From Semisulcospira habei (lineage: Eukaryota; Mollusca; Gastropoda; Semisulcospiridae), in the NCBI GenBank assembly GCA_036245525.1, contig BTPG01000005.1, positions 119,614,417-119,678,416 of the forward strand: a DNA stretch of 64,000 nucleotides. Direction: 5' to 3'. Below are positions 32,982 through 43,302 of the stretch, piece after piece. Every line of letters begins with the position of its first letter. Position 1 is the stretch's first letter. The notes below the pieces were generated by a model. The model was not told the DNA's origin and searched no databases. It worked only from the letters and a program-made list of their open reading frames with translations. A program made the position numbers and the translations under genes.

Positions 32982-33090
32982 GCAAAAGGCATAGATCCTC
33001 ATGAGCCCCCGCAATCGCGGGGGCTCATGAGGATCTATGTCTCTTGCAGTTGGATCGTGTTCACTTATTTCTCGGCAGTGAAGAGGTTGA
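32982..33090. mobile_element. HP-A element, right part complete
   Basis: The 66-bp core is followed by agttggatcgtgttcactta and the right end ctcggcagtgaagaggttga, where TTAA has become TTGA. Confidence 0.8.
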
Positions 33091-33459
33091 ACAGGAGGGT
33101 TTTGAGGACAGGGACGGCTAATGTTAAAGAAGTACGACATGAACATTGAACAATGCAGGCGCATTGCAACTGTGACACTTTTAGAACCATTCAGCGGACA
33201 TGCTACCTAGATCAAGCCCGTTCTTTGCATGCACTTTTTTTCCCCGTCGTACTTTTCCTGGCTTTTTATATTACATGGTTGCTTGCTTTTTATCTGTGTG
33301 ATTATTCCATTCAACTTGAGTTTTTTTTGTTTTTTTTTTTTTACTGTGTTAATACATCTACAAATAAATCATCATCATTATTACCATCTTCATCAGTATT
33401 ATCGTCATGGACACTGTGGTCGTATTACGTTGTTGTTTTCGTTGTTGTTCTTGTTCTTT
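33091..33459. other. No feature recognised
   Basis: This is T-rich sequence with short cat/tat repeats near 33365-33405. Hydrophobic open frames are compositional. Confidence 0.4.
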
Positions 33460-33549
33460 TATACTGACGAGTAAAAGAAATGAGACATTTTTGGAATCCA
33501 ATGATCCGATGATTCCAAAAATGTCGCATTTCTTTTGCTCGTCAGTATA
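33460..33549. repeat. HP-D hairpin
   Basis: It runs from tatactgacgagtaaaagaa to gcatttcttttgctcgtcag tata. The stem is near-perfect with a shortened centre. Confidence 0.85.
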
Positions 33550-33922
33550 CTAGTTGTTTTGTTGCTGTTGTTGTGCACTTGAAAATACTGAGAGAGAAAA
33601 AAAACCATGTGGAGGTCAGATTTGATCAGCTGTCTTTTTTTTTTAGCATAAAAACACAAAACGGCCACTTCACTCTGTCAACGTGTGGCGAGACAGAAAA
33701 GAAGATGTGGCTTTGGTGTTGTGTCCGGGACACGTGTTGTGGGCAGGTCTTGCTATAGTCTGTATCTGCCCTGGGCCGTCAGCGTTATTAATGCTATGGT
33801 TCGGACAACAATGTCCGTCAAAAAATACTGGATCCATGTCAGTGTGTGTGGGGGAGATAGAGGTCTCCCTGTGAGCAGAGGGTTCTTGGGGCACAGCCGA
33901 CGTCGGCATTATGGGGCATTAT
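33550..33922. other. No gene recognised
   Basis: ggttcggacaacaatgtcc and ctggatccatgtca near 33799-33842 resemble 34411-34460 on the other side of the SINE. Otherwise nothing was seen. Confidence 0.35.
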
Positions 33923-34338
33923 GGGGCGGTCCGTGGCGCAGCGGTAAAAGTGCCTGCCACCAATGCAAGAGGTGCGAGGTTCGATACCCGGTTCCGGCGT
34001 CGGACTTTTCTCCTCTAGTAAGTGTCACCATTAATTCGGGCGGACCGTCGGGGGTTCTTTCTCCGGGTACTCCGGCTCTTTCCTCCCCCACGAATTTCGG
34101 CATTAATTTCAGTCCACTTAATCAAATTTCAAAAATATAAAAAACGATTTAAATTTCCAAAATTTCAGTAGCTCGCTTGAGCTTGCCCTTAGCACCACGT
34201 GAATGTTCTGTGTTTATGTACAGTTTGTGAGGGAATGCGCGTGATTCACGTGAGCGTGCTTGTTGGGTTCAGTTCGCGGCAACGTCCTGCGCATTGAGTT
34301 ATATTATAAATATGAGAAATGCGCCATATAAATACTAT

Positions 34339-34411
<73 letters not shown>
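33923..34411 (+). mobile_element. tRNA-derived SINE with LINE-like tail
   Basis: The head ggggcggtccgtggcgcagc contains a pol III A box TGGCGCAGCGG (33934-33944) and an exact B box GGTTCGATACC (33978-33988), 33 bp apart. A central region with tctccgggtactccggctct ttcctcccccac follows. The 3' part (about 34280-34345, attgagttatattataaata, gcgccatataaata) ends in (ATT)n and resembles the tail of the LINE at 42250-42305. The head call is strong. That the tail belongs to the same SINE is inferred. Confidence 0.75.
34345..34411. repeat. (ATT)n microsatellite
   Basis: About 22 ATT units form the tail of the SINE. Confidence 0.95.
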
Positions 34412-34413
<2 letters not shown>

Positions 34414-34484
34414 GGACAGCAATTAACTGTATTAAGAAAATATTAGCTGGATCCATGTCACTGCAAAAATCGTGTATCTCTCTG

Positions 34485-34640
34485 TGCATGTGAGAGAGAG
34501 AGAGAGAGAGAACAATGAACAATGAACAATGAACAATGAACCTTTATTTTCCAACGGTAGAAGTTATTGGTAACAGGACCAGTTTTAAAACTTGCCGTTG
34601 CTACATCTACTACATAAATGACATAGACGTGTAAACACTG
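34485..34640 (-). mobile_element. Retroposon 3' end, minus orientation, copy of 9550-9680
   Basis: A short GA array is followed by four aacaatg units and acctttattttccaacggta through ctactacataaatgacatag. It matches 9550-9680 base for base over most of its length. Confidence 0.7.
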
Positions 34641-34644
34641 ACGC

Positions 34645-34830
34645 ATGTATGCACTCGCTCACGCACGCACGCCCGCACATACGCACGCACACGCACGCTC
34701 ACACACACACACACAAACACAAACTTGCACACGCACGCACTTAGACACACACGCACACATACACACACATGCTCTCGGACACGCACTCCAGACATACGTA
34801 CGCGCATACCGCGTACGCACAAAAATATAA
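34645..34830. repeat. Degenerate CA/CGCA-rich tract
   Basis: Alternating CACA, CGCA and GCAC units with scattered substitutions. Confidence 0.75.
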
Positions 34831-34915
34831 AATGAGAAATGCAAAGTAAAGCAATACACAGAAAATCATTAAGTACATTAGAATTCATACAGCAAAGGCA
34901 AATATGTATATATGT

Positions 34916-35236
<321 letters not shown>

Positions 35237-35367
35237 TGATGATGATGATAATGACGATTGTGATTATGATTATTATGATGATGAAACGTTTTATTCAGGG
35301 TGGAAGTTTTAGGCATGTCAATGTCTTTCTTCCACACTGTCCTGCTACTCTACACATATAATTATAA

Positions 35368-35399
<32 letters not shown>
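35237..35399 (-). mobile_element. Retroposon 3' end, minus orientation, with (GA)n
   Basis: (GAT)n then gatgatgaaacgttttattc and gcatgtcaatgtctttcttc resemble the tail at 29632-29705. A GA array at 35371-35399 follows. Confidence 0.5.
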
Positions 35400-35404
<5 letters not shown>

Positions 35405-35586
35405 GCCTCCCTGTGAAAAGATTCCTCTGGCCGACTGCGACTAAACTGCACTGAACACGGCCTGTAGTTCGGACAACAATAATAATCGGCTGAACCGAAA
35501 ACCGATCGATTTTATAATGAATAAATAGTGTCTCTTTATGTATGAGAGAGCGCTTATTCTTCATAATTATGATCAAAAGGTTCTCG

Positions 35587-35667
35587 GACTGACGTCAGCC
35601 TTAGCTGGCCCCCCGCGCACAGCCGTACGCGGGGGGAGGGGGGGGGGCAGCTTAGGACGACGTCGGT
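35587..35667. repeat. HP-H-like GC-rich hairpin
   Basis: ggactgacgtcagccttagc faces gcttaggacgacgtc. The stem between is C-runs against G-runs. Confidence 0.55.
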
Positions 35668-36280
35668 AATAGAAAAATACGTAGGCTTAACGATGAAGCC
35701 TTGAGGGATGGGACGACGGGTGTGTTTGTGGGGGGGGGGGGGGAGGGGGGAGGTGGGGGGGGGGGTGAATAGGGTCGATGTGACCAGACAGACTGCTTGG
35801 TGTGGGAGAATTAATCAATTGCATTTAATCAATTACATTATCGTGTAGAGTGTTTCAGCATCCCTACAGATTATGATATATGTACCTAAGCGTTATGTTG
35901 TCGTTCATGAGTATACTAATAAACTAGGTTTTGCACCGAAACTCCTTATAGCTACATATGTATGTCTGCTTTGTAAGCCATGCACACTGACACACACAAA
36001 AGTAAAGTCTTTACCATGGAAAAAGAAATGTGGACAACAACCAATTATTATCAATCTGTTGCGAATATCGTCCCTATTTTTCAGTGTGTAAAATTAAAAA
36101 CAGTTCCCATGCGAGTTCAATGCGCTGTTTTACAGCCATGTGTTTTCTCCTTTTACTGCAATTTTCAATGTTTTCATGTTCAGCTTGTTCCTTTCTACTG
36201 CAAACAAGCAAGCTCTCAGCTGACGACGCTCATTCTTCGTGTGCAAAAGTCGAACCTTGTCAAGCCACGCCCAACGGTTA
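35668..36280. other. No gene; G-run tract
   Basis: Several G-runs of 8-14 lie at 35729-35766. The remainder is AT-rich without motifs. Confidence 0.45.
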
Positions 36281-36364
36281 TAACTAGCTCATTCAAAACG
36301 TGCAGCATCCGGATACGCGGCTTGAGGCCGCGTATCCGGATGCAGCACGTCTCGAATGAGTTAA
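36281..36364. mobile_element. HP-G element
   Basis: The core gcagcatccggatacgcggc and its mate are perfect around ttgag. The right end gtctcgaatgagttaa is intact; the left end (taactagctcattcaaaac) is decayed. Confidence 0.8.
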
Positions 36365-36491
36365 CTCTGTCTCAGCCGGCTGACAGCTGCATGAGATGGA
36401 TCGACGTATGTCAAGGGCAGTTCCTGCTTTAGCTTTGAGCCAACATCTGTAGCGGCTGTAATCTCTTCGACAGTGACAACACCAGTGTCTG

Positions 36492-36582
36492 TTAACCCTT
36501 TGGATGTCTGTAGCGGTTTTTGTCGCGATGATTTCCGCTGGAATCATCGCGACACAACCGCTACCGACAGCCGAAGGGTTAA
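36492..36582. mobile_element. HP-C element, complete
   Basis: The element is 91 bp with TTAA at both ends and arms TTAACCCTTTGGATGTCTG and mate. gtcgcgatga is shared with the family. Confidence 0.85.
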
Positions 36583-36721
36583 AGCCTGATGTATACAGTG
36601 CATATGTAATCATAACGTTATAGAATACGACAGGTTTTACATTGTGTGGCTATGGTCATTCATAGTCTGTACAATATCGGACTTTCATGTTGTACAGATT
36701 CAGAAATGATGGGCAAACATC

Positions 36722-36813
36722 TTAACCCTTTTGGTGTCGGTAACGGTTTTAGTCGCGATGATTCCTGTAGGAATCATCGCGACTAAAACCGCTACCGACA
36801 CGCAAAGGGTTAA
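36722..36813. mobile_element. HP-C element, complete
   Basis: This 92-bp copy is close to the family consensus, with TTAA at 36722-36725 and 36810-36813. Confidence 0.9.
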
Positions 36814-36934
36814 CCCGCACTTCATCGAACGCACTGGCACCGGAATACAGTTTTTTGTTTGTCATTCATTCATTTTCCAATCAGCATGTTCTTACGTTAT
36901 TGTGAGCTTTGTCCTGACTTACTTTAATTGTATC

Positions 36935-36998
36935 TCTTGAAATTGTAAACAGCCAGTAAAAAAAAATAAGCGCTATATGAATATTCATTAGTATTAAC
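36935..36998 (+). mobile_element. Possible LINE/SINE tail fragment
   Basis: aataagcgctatatgaatat follows an A-run and resembles the gcgc-ata-aata tails at 42250-42305 and 34310-34345. Confidence 0.35.
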
Positions 36999-37371
36999 AC
37001 AATATATTTATTGATAAGGCAAATATCAAACACGCCCATGTTCAGTATAAACACCGTCGATCTCACTGTCATCCGCGTGTGTTTGTCATCTTGTCATCCA
37101 GTACATCTTACAATGCTATGTTCATTAAGAAATAAACACACTAAACTCGTCTCCTCTAACCTGAAGCTGCACCCACCTCATACCCACGATAAATCCGATC
37201 CTACCCGACATATGGCTCGGGTGGACAGGTCTCACGTTCTACGCCTCAAGTAAAAACACCCAGACGACTTGAGCGGAACATGAGAAGCCTTGGACAATGC
37301 TGCTGTTTTGAGGACCTGAATGAAACTAATTGAATTATTTGTCGGACCTTGTAAAGGTCGGCCGTTCTTCA
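36999..37371. other. No feature recognised
   Basis: No motif was seen except gtcggaccttgtaaaggtcg near 37341-37360, a short inverted repeat. Confidence 0.4.
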
Positions 37372-37464
37372 TTAAGCCTTGGGTCTGTCGGTAGCGCTTT
37401 TTGTCGAGGTGATTCCTGCAGGAATCATCTCGACAAAAAGCGCTGCCGGCAGCCAAAGGGTTAA
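37372..37464. mobile_element. HP-C element, complete
   Basis: This 93-bp copy has TTAA at both ends. Both arms carry gcgctttttgtcgag in place of gcggttttagtcgcg. Confidence 0.85.
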
Positions 37465-37570
37465 GTCAATACTGGAGAAAGGGGCTTGCCTAACACACCG
37501 AACCCTACGGTAGAAATTTTCCCACTTCGAAGGCAGTCTTCTAAAGATTATGAATCCCTTCAGGAGACAG

Positions 37571-37662
37571 ATCGACCGTGATAGTTCAAGAATGGTGCCA
37601 GAATAGCTTGGCGCCAGGCGCCAAAGCTAGTCTGACACCACCCTTGAACTATCCAGGTCGAT
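37571..37662. mobile_element. HP-B core
   Basis: atcgaccgtgatagttcaag faces cttgaactatccaggtcgat. The centre cttggcgccaggcgccaaag has lost its loop. Confidence 0.7.
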
Positions 37663-37799
37663 ACGGCTGTGCGCTAGGGCTGCTTCATGTATCAAGTATA
37701 GTCATACATTTCCTTCTAACGTCTGACTCAAAAGAAGGCAATGAACATCTTAAAAACATTTTCATTTTTCAACATGAAATTAAGCTAATTTTTATAGTG

Positions 37800-37843
<44 letters not shown>

Positions 37844-37954
37844 CATCATCGTCGTCGTCGTCGTCGTCATCATCATATTCATTCTTATTTTTATTATTGT
37901 TGTTTTTATTATTGTTGTCATTATTATTGTTGTTATAATTATTATTATTGTTAT

Positions 37955-38040
<86 letters not shown>

Positions 38041-38041
38041 G
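37800..38041. repeat. (ATT)n/(TCG)n compound microsatellite
   Basis: ATT arrays with TCG/TCA and GTT interruptions. The preceding ttttatagtgtttatt resembles a retroposon tail. Confidence 0.9.
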
Positions 38042-38381
38042 TAATAGTAGTAGTTATAATAGTAATTCCATTACAGTGATGAAAACTACGCAGCTGAACA
38101 TGATAATGTTTTACACTCTTTGGTAAAAGTGAATGCAAGCTGGTTGTCAGCTACAAAAAAACAGCACTGTCAGTTTAAATACCGATCAGATAAATCAGAG
38201 AAAAAAATCTCAACATTTATTGTCAAAATGAAAGCACTTCCCCGTCAGCTGTATTTGTTTAGTTCAAACTGAAAAATGGCTCCTCTGTCTCTTTTAAAAA
38301 GCAAATAAACAAAAACCGCATCAAATTCAAGCCAGTGTCTCTTCGGGTTTTTAATCAGTCACTGGGACGTGAAAAAAAAAA
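38042..38381. other. No feature recognised
   Basis: The sequence is unique-looking and AT-rich. Confidence 0.4.
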
Positions 38382-38625
38382 TCAACCCCATAAACTGCCG
38401 AGGAAAAACAACAAGCAACAACAACAACTTGCAGTTGCAAGCAACACAACTGCAAGAGGCATAGATCTTCATGAGCCCCCACAGTTGCGGCAGCTCATGA
38501 GGATCTATGCCTTTTGCTAAAATCACTTAGTATCAAAGTTCCGTCGACGGCTGGGGTTCTTTGACGTTGAGTTTACAATGTTTCCGGCCGAAACAATCTG
38601 CGTCCACTGGAAGGGAAGGGGTTAA
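38382..38625. mobile_element. HP-A element
   Basis: The decayed left end is tcaaccccataaactgccg. The 66-bp core is at 38452-38517. The right end is caatctgcgtccactgga with ggggttaa (TTAA 38622-38625). Confidence 0.65.
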
Positions 38626-38784
38626 AATAAAAATGGATGAAATGCTCGGCCTGTTTGAGGGGGGGGGGAGGGGGGAAACAAAAGGATCAAGCCTCTCAGC
38701 CTACTTTGAATCGTGCGTCAAAGATGTTCAGATTGGGAAGTAATTAGTACCGAAGCACTGTCTAACCGAATCTGTCTTCCTGGT

Positions 38785-39110
38785 GGCGATACTGTCAAAG
38801 CAAAATCTGGCTCGTCTCATCATGAGTTCAGCCCTTCAGACCATCCTTCCAAAAGAAACACAGATGTAAATGCTTCATCAAGAGTAGTAGGTCATCAGTG
38901 CCCCCCGCATCTGCGGAAGTTGTTGAATATATATGCCTCAAGTTGATGGTTATACTGTAAAAGCAAAAGCTGGTCCTTCTGATCTCGTCAACGCTGGAGT
39001 CGTATTCCACACGAGGGACATAGATGTAAATGACGCCAGCAAGAGGCATAGTTCTTCAGGAGCACCCGCATCTGCGGGGGCACCCGAAGATCTAAGCCTC
39101 TTACAGAAGG
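38785..39110. repeat. Tandem duplication of an HP-A-containing unit, period about 162 bp
   Basis: atactgtcaaagcaaaatct (38788) recurs as atactgtaaaagcaaaagct (38951). cagatgtaaatgcttcatca (38861) recurs as tagatgtaaatgacgccagc. The first unit holds a decayed HP-A core (38876-38946). The second holds a better one (39039-39104, 66 bp). A lone right arm lies at 39200-39240. Confidence 0.7.
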
Positions 39111-39240
39111 TATGAAAGTCAACACCAATAGTCGATCTCTACTTGATAAACGCACATTTAAAAAGTACCAGCAAAAAAAGATACAGATTTTAACCAGTCC
39201 CCAGAATCTGTTGGAGCTCATGAGATTCTACGCCTCTCAG

Positions 39241-39503
39241 CAGATGGGTGGATTTTTCATCCATGAGTGCTTAACAAAGTTCTTTTGTCGCAGGGGTCCC
39301 GGGACCAAAATCGGCTACAAACGAGGGGGGCATTGTCAGGGGGAAGCGAGGGGACTCGGCTGAGATAGGCCTCTATTGAAGGACCCATCTGTGAGCAATT
39401 TACCGCTGCCAGTTTCGCTGCTGTCAACTTTTTAAAACGATCGTTAGGCCTAAAAGCGGTTCTATGAACACACACAACAAAAAAACTGAACACTACCCAA
39501 CTT
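39241..39503. other. No feature recognised
   Basis: The sequence is unique-looking. Confidence 0.4.
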
Positions 39504-39659
39504 GCAAGAGGTATAGATCCTCATGAGCCCCCGCAGTTGCCGGGGGCTTATGAGGATCTATGCCTCTTGCTGAAATTACTTTGTATCCATCTTCCTTTGG
39601 CAGGGTGGGGATCTGATTCCAGACACACAATCTGCGTCCCCTGGCAGTGAAGGGATTAA
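39504..39659. mobile_element. HP-A element, right part complete
   Basis: The 67-bp core is followed by the right end cacacaatctgcgtcccctg gcagtgaagggattaa. The right TTAA (39656-39659) is also the left end of the next HP-B element. Confidence 0.8.
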
Positions 39660-39842
39660 CCCATTCATCCCTGACGCACTACAACAAGAGATGATAATTC
39701 AAAGGGAGAGCCTTTCGGCGCCAAGCTAATCTGGCACTGCCCTTGAATTATCATGGTCGATCCATCGCATGCAACAGGTGCATAGTCATTAGATAACGCC
39801 TCCAAAATTGGGGAAATACGTGCGTGGGGTTAAATGAGTTAA
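39656..39842. mobile_element. HP-B element with left-arm deletion
   Basis: TTAACCCATTCATCCCTGAC is followed by a shortened left arm (gatgataattcaaaggg) and a full right arm. The right end is gtggggttaaatgagttaa. Confidence 0.75.
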
Positions 39843-39934
39843 ACAGAACAGAATATAGTAAACGTTGGATGTAAGGAAACGCACGAGAGCACAGATTCTG
39901 TTCTCTTTATATCAGAAGTTTTCTCTACCGTCTT

Positions 39935-40147
39935 ATAACCCAATCAGCCCTGACGCACTACAGCAGGAGATGGGTCGACCATGATAATTCAAGGGTAGTG
40001 CCAGATTAGCTTGGCGCCTGTCGGCGCCAAGCTAATTTGGCACTGCCCTTGAATTATCGTGGTCGATCCATCTCATGCAACAGGTGCATAGTCGTTAGAT
40101 GACGCCTCCAAAATTTGGGAAATACGTGCGTCGGGCTGAATGAGATA
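39935..40147. mobile_element. HP-B element, complete, flanked by ATAA
   Basis: The ends cccaatcagccctgac and gtcgggctgaatgag are each bordered by ATAA rather than TTAA (39935-39938 and 40144-40147). The core cagattagcttggcgcctgt and its mate are nearly perfect. Confidence 0.8.
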
Positions 40148-40149
40148 AC

Positions 40150-40262
40150 AAGGTCGGACACAACAACAGTCGAATATGACAGCACTTTATCACAAGTCCC
40201 CACAACACTTTTCAACACAAATTACTTCGCTTATAACAAACTTCGGACATAAAAACGAGTAC
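40150..40262 (+). repeat. Interspersed repeat shared with 25940-26047
   Basis: It begins aaggtcggacacaacaacag and later has cgcttataacaaacttcgga. It is inverted relative to the other copy. Confidence 0.55.
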
Positions 40263-40689
40263 AGAGTTGTGATGAAGCTCTATGCTTGTGCATAGTGCTC
40301 GCACAATAGGATTAGTACGGTACGGTTTTTGTTGACGGATTGTTTGTGCCGATAGTCCGTGGGGCCTGCTGCCCATGTGGAATCTGTAAGACATGGTTAG
40401 CACGGGATTTTTAGTGAGTTCTGTTTAGTGAGTTCTAGGCGGAAGCTGTGTCTGTCAGAGGTCTAGATCGGTAGTGCGGGCTGTCTTGTCGTATGGAACG
40501 GTTGTGTTTGAGTTACCTAGCCCGCATTCCAAGACTCTGAAGCCTAGATTTCAGGTATGTTTCTATAAACGTAGTATTGATAGTTGTTTAGTTAAAGACA
40601 GTATGCGTGGTAAGATTAATGTGGTTGTATAGCGGTGTTCCGGTTTGGTTTAGTATAGTATGTTTAGAATTCGGTGAAGTAACCGGTGT
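40263..40689. other. No feature recognised
   Basis: This T/G-rich sequence lies directly upstream of a truncated LINE. The open frame that runs into the LINE from a GTG at 40607 is probably fortuitous. Confidence 0.4.
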
Positions 40690-42305
40690 TTTTGCATCTC
40701 TAGAAAACGGCTCCGTCCCCGATATCTTCAAGTCCGCCATCGTCCGTCCTCTCCTCAAAAAACACAACCTCGACCCAAACGAACTCAAGAACTATCGCCC
40801 AGTCTCCAATCTCTCTTTCCTGTCCAAGCTTCTTGAGAAGGTTGTTCTCAACCAGCTCAACCTCCATCTCACCTACAACAACCTCCTTAGTCCATTCCAG
40901 TCTGCCTATCGCAAACATCACAGCACTGAAACAGCCCTTCTACATATCTTAAACGAGCTGCTTCTCTCCACTGACTCTGGCAACATCTCCCTTCTTACAC
41001 TACTCGATCTCTCTGCCGCCTTTGACACTATAGACCACTCTATCCTCCTCCACCGACTCCACCACTCCTTCGGCATCACTGACTCTGCTCACTCCTGGTT
41101 TCTCTCCTACCTCTCTGACAGACAGCAGTCCGTCACCATCAACGGCGTCTCTTCCAACCCGGTAACGCTCTCCTGCGGAGTTCCACAGGGATCCGTCCTG
41201 GGCCCGGTCCTTTTCACACTCTACACCTCTCCTCTGTCCAACATCATCCAGTCTCACCGCATACACCACCACCTCTACGCTGACGACTCACAACTGCAAG
41301 ACAAAGACAAACTCGACAACACTCAGTCACTACTGACTCGCACGGCAGACTGCTACAAAGACGTGAAAAACTGGATGACAGCAAACAAGCTGAAACTGAA
41401 CGACGACAAAACGGAAGCCATGCTGGTAGGCACTCGCCAAAAACTCTCCCAGCTCCCTCCCTCTCTCCACCTTCAACTCGATAGCACCCCCATTTCCCTC
41501 TCTGACTCGGCCAAGAACCTCGGCGTCATCCTCGATTCCTCTCTGTCCATGACCAACTTCGTCTCCGCCACGACCCAGGCATGCTATTTCCACCTTCGCC
41601 GCATCAGTCAGATCAGAAAATACCTCACTACCGAAGCTGCCACCAAACTTGCTGTCTCTCTCATCTTATCTCGCATCGACTATTGCAACTCTCTCCTTTC
41701 CGGTCTCCCTCACTCCACCATTTTCACTCTCCAACGCGTCCAGAACAATGCTGCCCGCCTCGTCCTCAGAAAGAAAAAATCCGACCACATTACACCCCTG
41801 CTCAAACTCCTTCACTGGCTCCCCATCCCCCAACGCATCCAATACAAAGTTCTGTCTCTCTGCTACAAATCCCTGAACAACTGCGCTCCTGCCTATCTCT
41901 CCAACTTACTTCACCCATACACACCTTCCCGCTCCCTCCGCTCTGCCTCCGACCCTCTCCGCCTCCACATCCCTCGCACCAAACTTAACACTTTCGGTCC
42001 CCGCTCCTTCTCCGTCTACGGTCCATCCATCTGGAACACTCTCCCACTCTCTCTCCGTCAGAAACACTCTCTCTCCTCCTTCCAGTCCGCCCTCAAAACT
42101 CACCTCTTTTAACAGTTTTAGCACTATAACACCGCACTCCCCACCCCAAGCTGACCGTCATAATGTATTTCACTGTTTGTGGTACGTGAGTCATTGTCTA
42201 AAGCGTGCGCATGCGTGCGCGAGTTGTGAGTGTGCGCTTAGAGTTATAATTATTATAAGATAAGCGCATTATAAATACCGTAATTATTAATTATTATTAT
42301 TATTA
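40690..42305 (+). mobile_element. 5'-truncated CR1/L2-like LINE
   Basis: LINE similarity begins near [17 protein letters not shown], so the endonuclease is missing. After the stop at 42112 a 190-bp 3' UTR ends in gcgcattataaatacc and an (ATT)n-type tail (about 42284-42305). The CR1/L2 group assignment rests on the RT style ([24 protein letters not shown]) and the simple-repeat tail. Confidence 0.85.
40691..42112 (+). pseudogene. Reverse transcriptase of the CR1/L2-like LINE, 5' truncated but open
   Basis: The roughly 470-residue frame has no internal stop. It includes [65 protein letters not shown] and the catalytic YADD at 41276-41287. The C-terminal region has [14 protein letters not shown] and a final [10 protein letters not shown]. 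It would be polymerase-competent by motif but lacks an endonuclease and a natural start codon. The clean frame suggests recent insertion. Confidence 0.85.
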
Positions 42306-43290
42306 TACAGTTGTTTACCGAGTTAGATGACTAAAGGAATATGAAGTGTGTATGTCTAAGCCGCTATGAAGATAGTACGTGGTTGGGTAAGCATAGTCTT
42401 TTCCAGGGTATAGAGTAAGGTATAGCAAGAGTGTCAGTTAGGCTATAGTCTGTTTCAAGATAGTGACAGAGATATGGGGGTGATACGAAAATAGTTTATG
42501 AAGCACGTGTGTGTGTGTGTGAATGAACGTGTGAGTTATTTGTATCAGCCAGGTTACGTGACGTTTCTTATTGATCCAATATGTTGTGTGTTTAGCAAGT
42601 GTTACGTTGGGACTTTTGTTGTCTATTCAGAGTTCTTGTAACAAGAGTGGAAAGACGGACGCCGAGACGTCGAGTCGCAGGTGGGACCTACGTGAGGTCA
42701 TCCCTCCAGCTCTTCTGAGAGTGAGTCTGACTGGGGACCAAGACACCCAAGTCCAAGCGAGAACTGAGTACCGTACGAGAACAAGGACGTCCGTGCCAAA
42801 GAGACAGGACGGCAATAAGCGTACGACGAAGGACTTTCACGCCTAGACGTGAGAAGGACCAACGTAACCAGGCAACAACATCAAACAGGTTGGAGGCAAT
42901 GTGAGACTAAGACCTAGCCTGGCAAAGATATTGTGATACGTGTGTGTGTGATAATAGAACAGTGTACATAGTTGATAATCATTTAAGTCGTTCTTTTTCA
43001 TTTATAGTGTATAAAGGTTACTTTAGAAAGGGAGCCCGTGTGTTGTGTTTTACCGCATGAATGCGCCCGTCTGAGTCAGTGGCGGTGTATGCGTCTGTTG
43101 CGTGAGAGTCTGTGCGTACGACTGTGGGCAAGTCTGCGTGCGTTACAGGCAACGTGCTATAGCCGAAGTTTGCTGTGTATTTGCATAGACCAGATGTGGT
43201 TGGGACTTCACCTTTTTATATTTTTTAAATTGTTATAATCAGCAGAGTCGACTGTAGTTTGCCGTTTTCAAGCAATAATATCAAATTGCC
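42306..43290. other. Unassigned sequence between two LINEs
   Basis: No hairpin, domain or simple repeat dominates. A short GT run lies at 42508-42520. The stretch 42650-42850 is GC-richer and has one open frame (from 42571) without recognised motifs. Confidence 0.4.
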
Positions 43291-43302
43291 TACTGACGAG
43301 CA
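43291..43302. repeat. Left end of a split HP-D hairpin
   Basis: tactgacgagca is the left terminus of HP-D. Its last ten bases, ctgacgagca, recur at 46501-46510 where the rest of the hairpin continues. Confidence 0.6.

Noticed and set aside
33923..33995. Functional tRNA gene
   Set aside because: The pol III boxes are good, but the flanking sequence does not close into a cloverleaf acceptor stem and continues into a SINE body.
40607..40689. Upstream extension of the LINE RT frame from a GTG
   Set aside because: Residues before [10 protein letters not shown] do not look like LINE protein. The frame is open by chance at a 5' truncation.
42306..43290. LTR of an LTR retrotransposon
   Set aside because: The region looked like a possible solo LTR, but no paired copy, clear TG...CA ends or target duplication could be found by reading.
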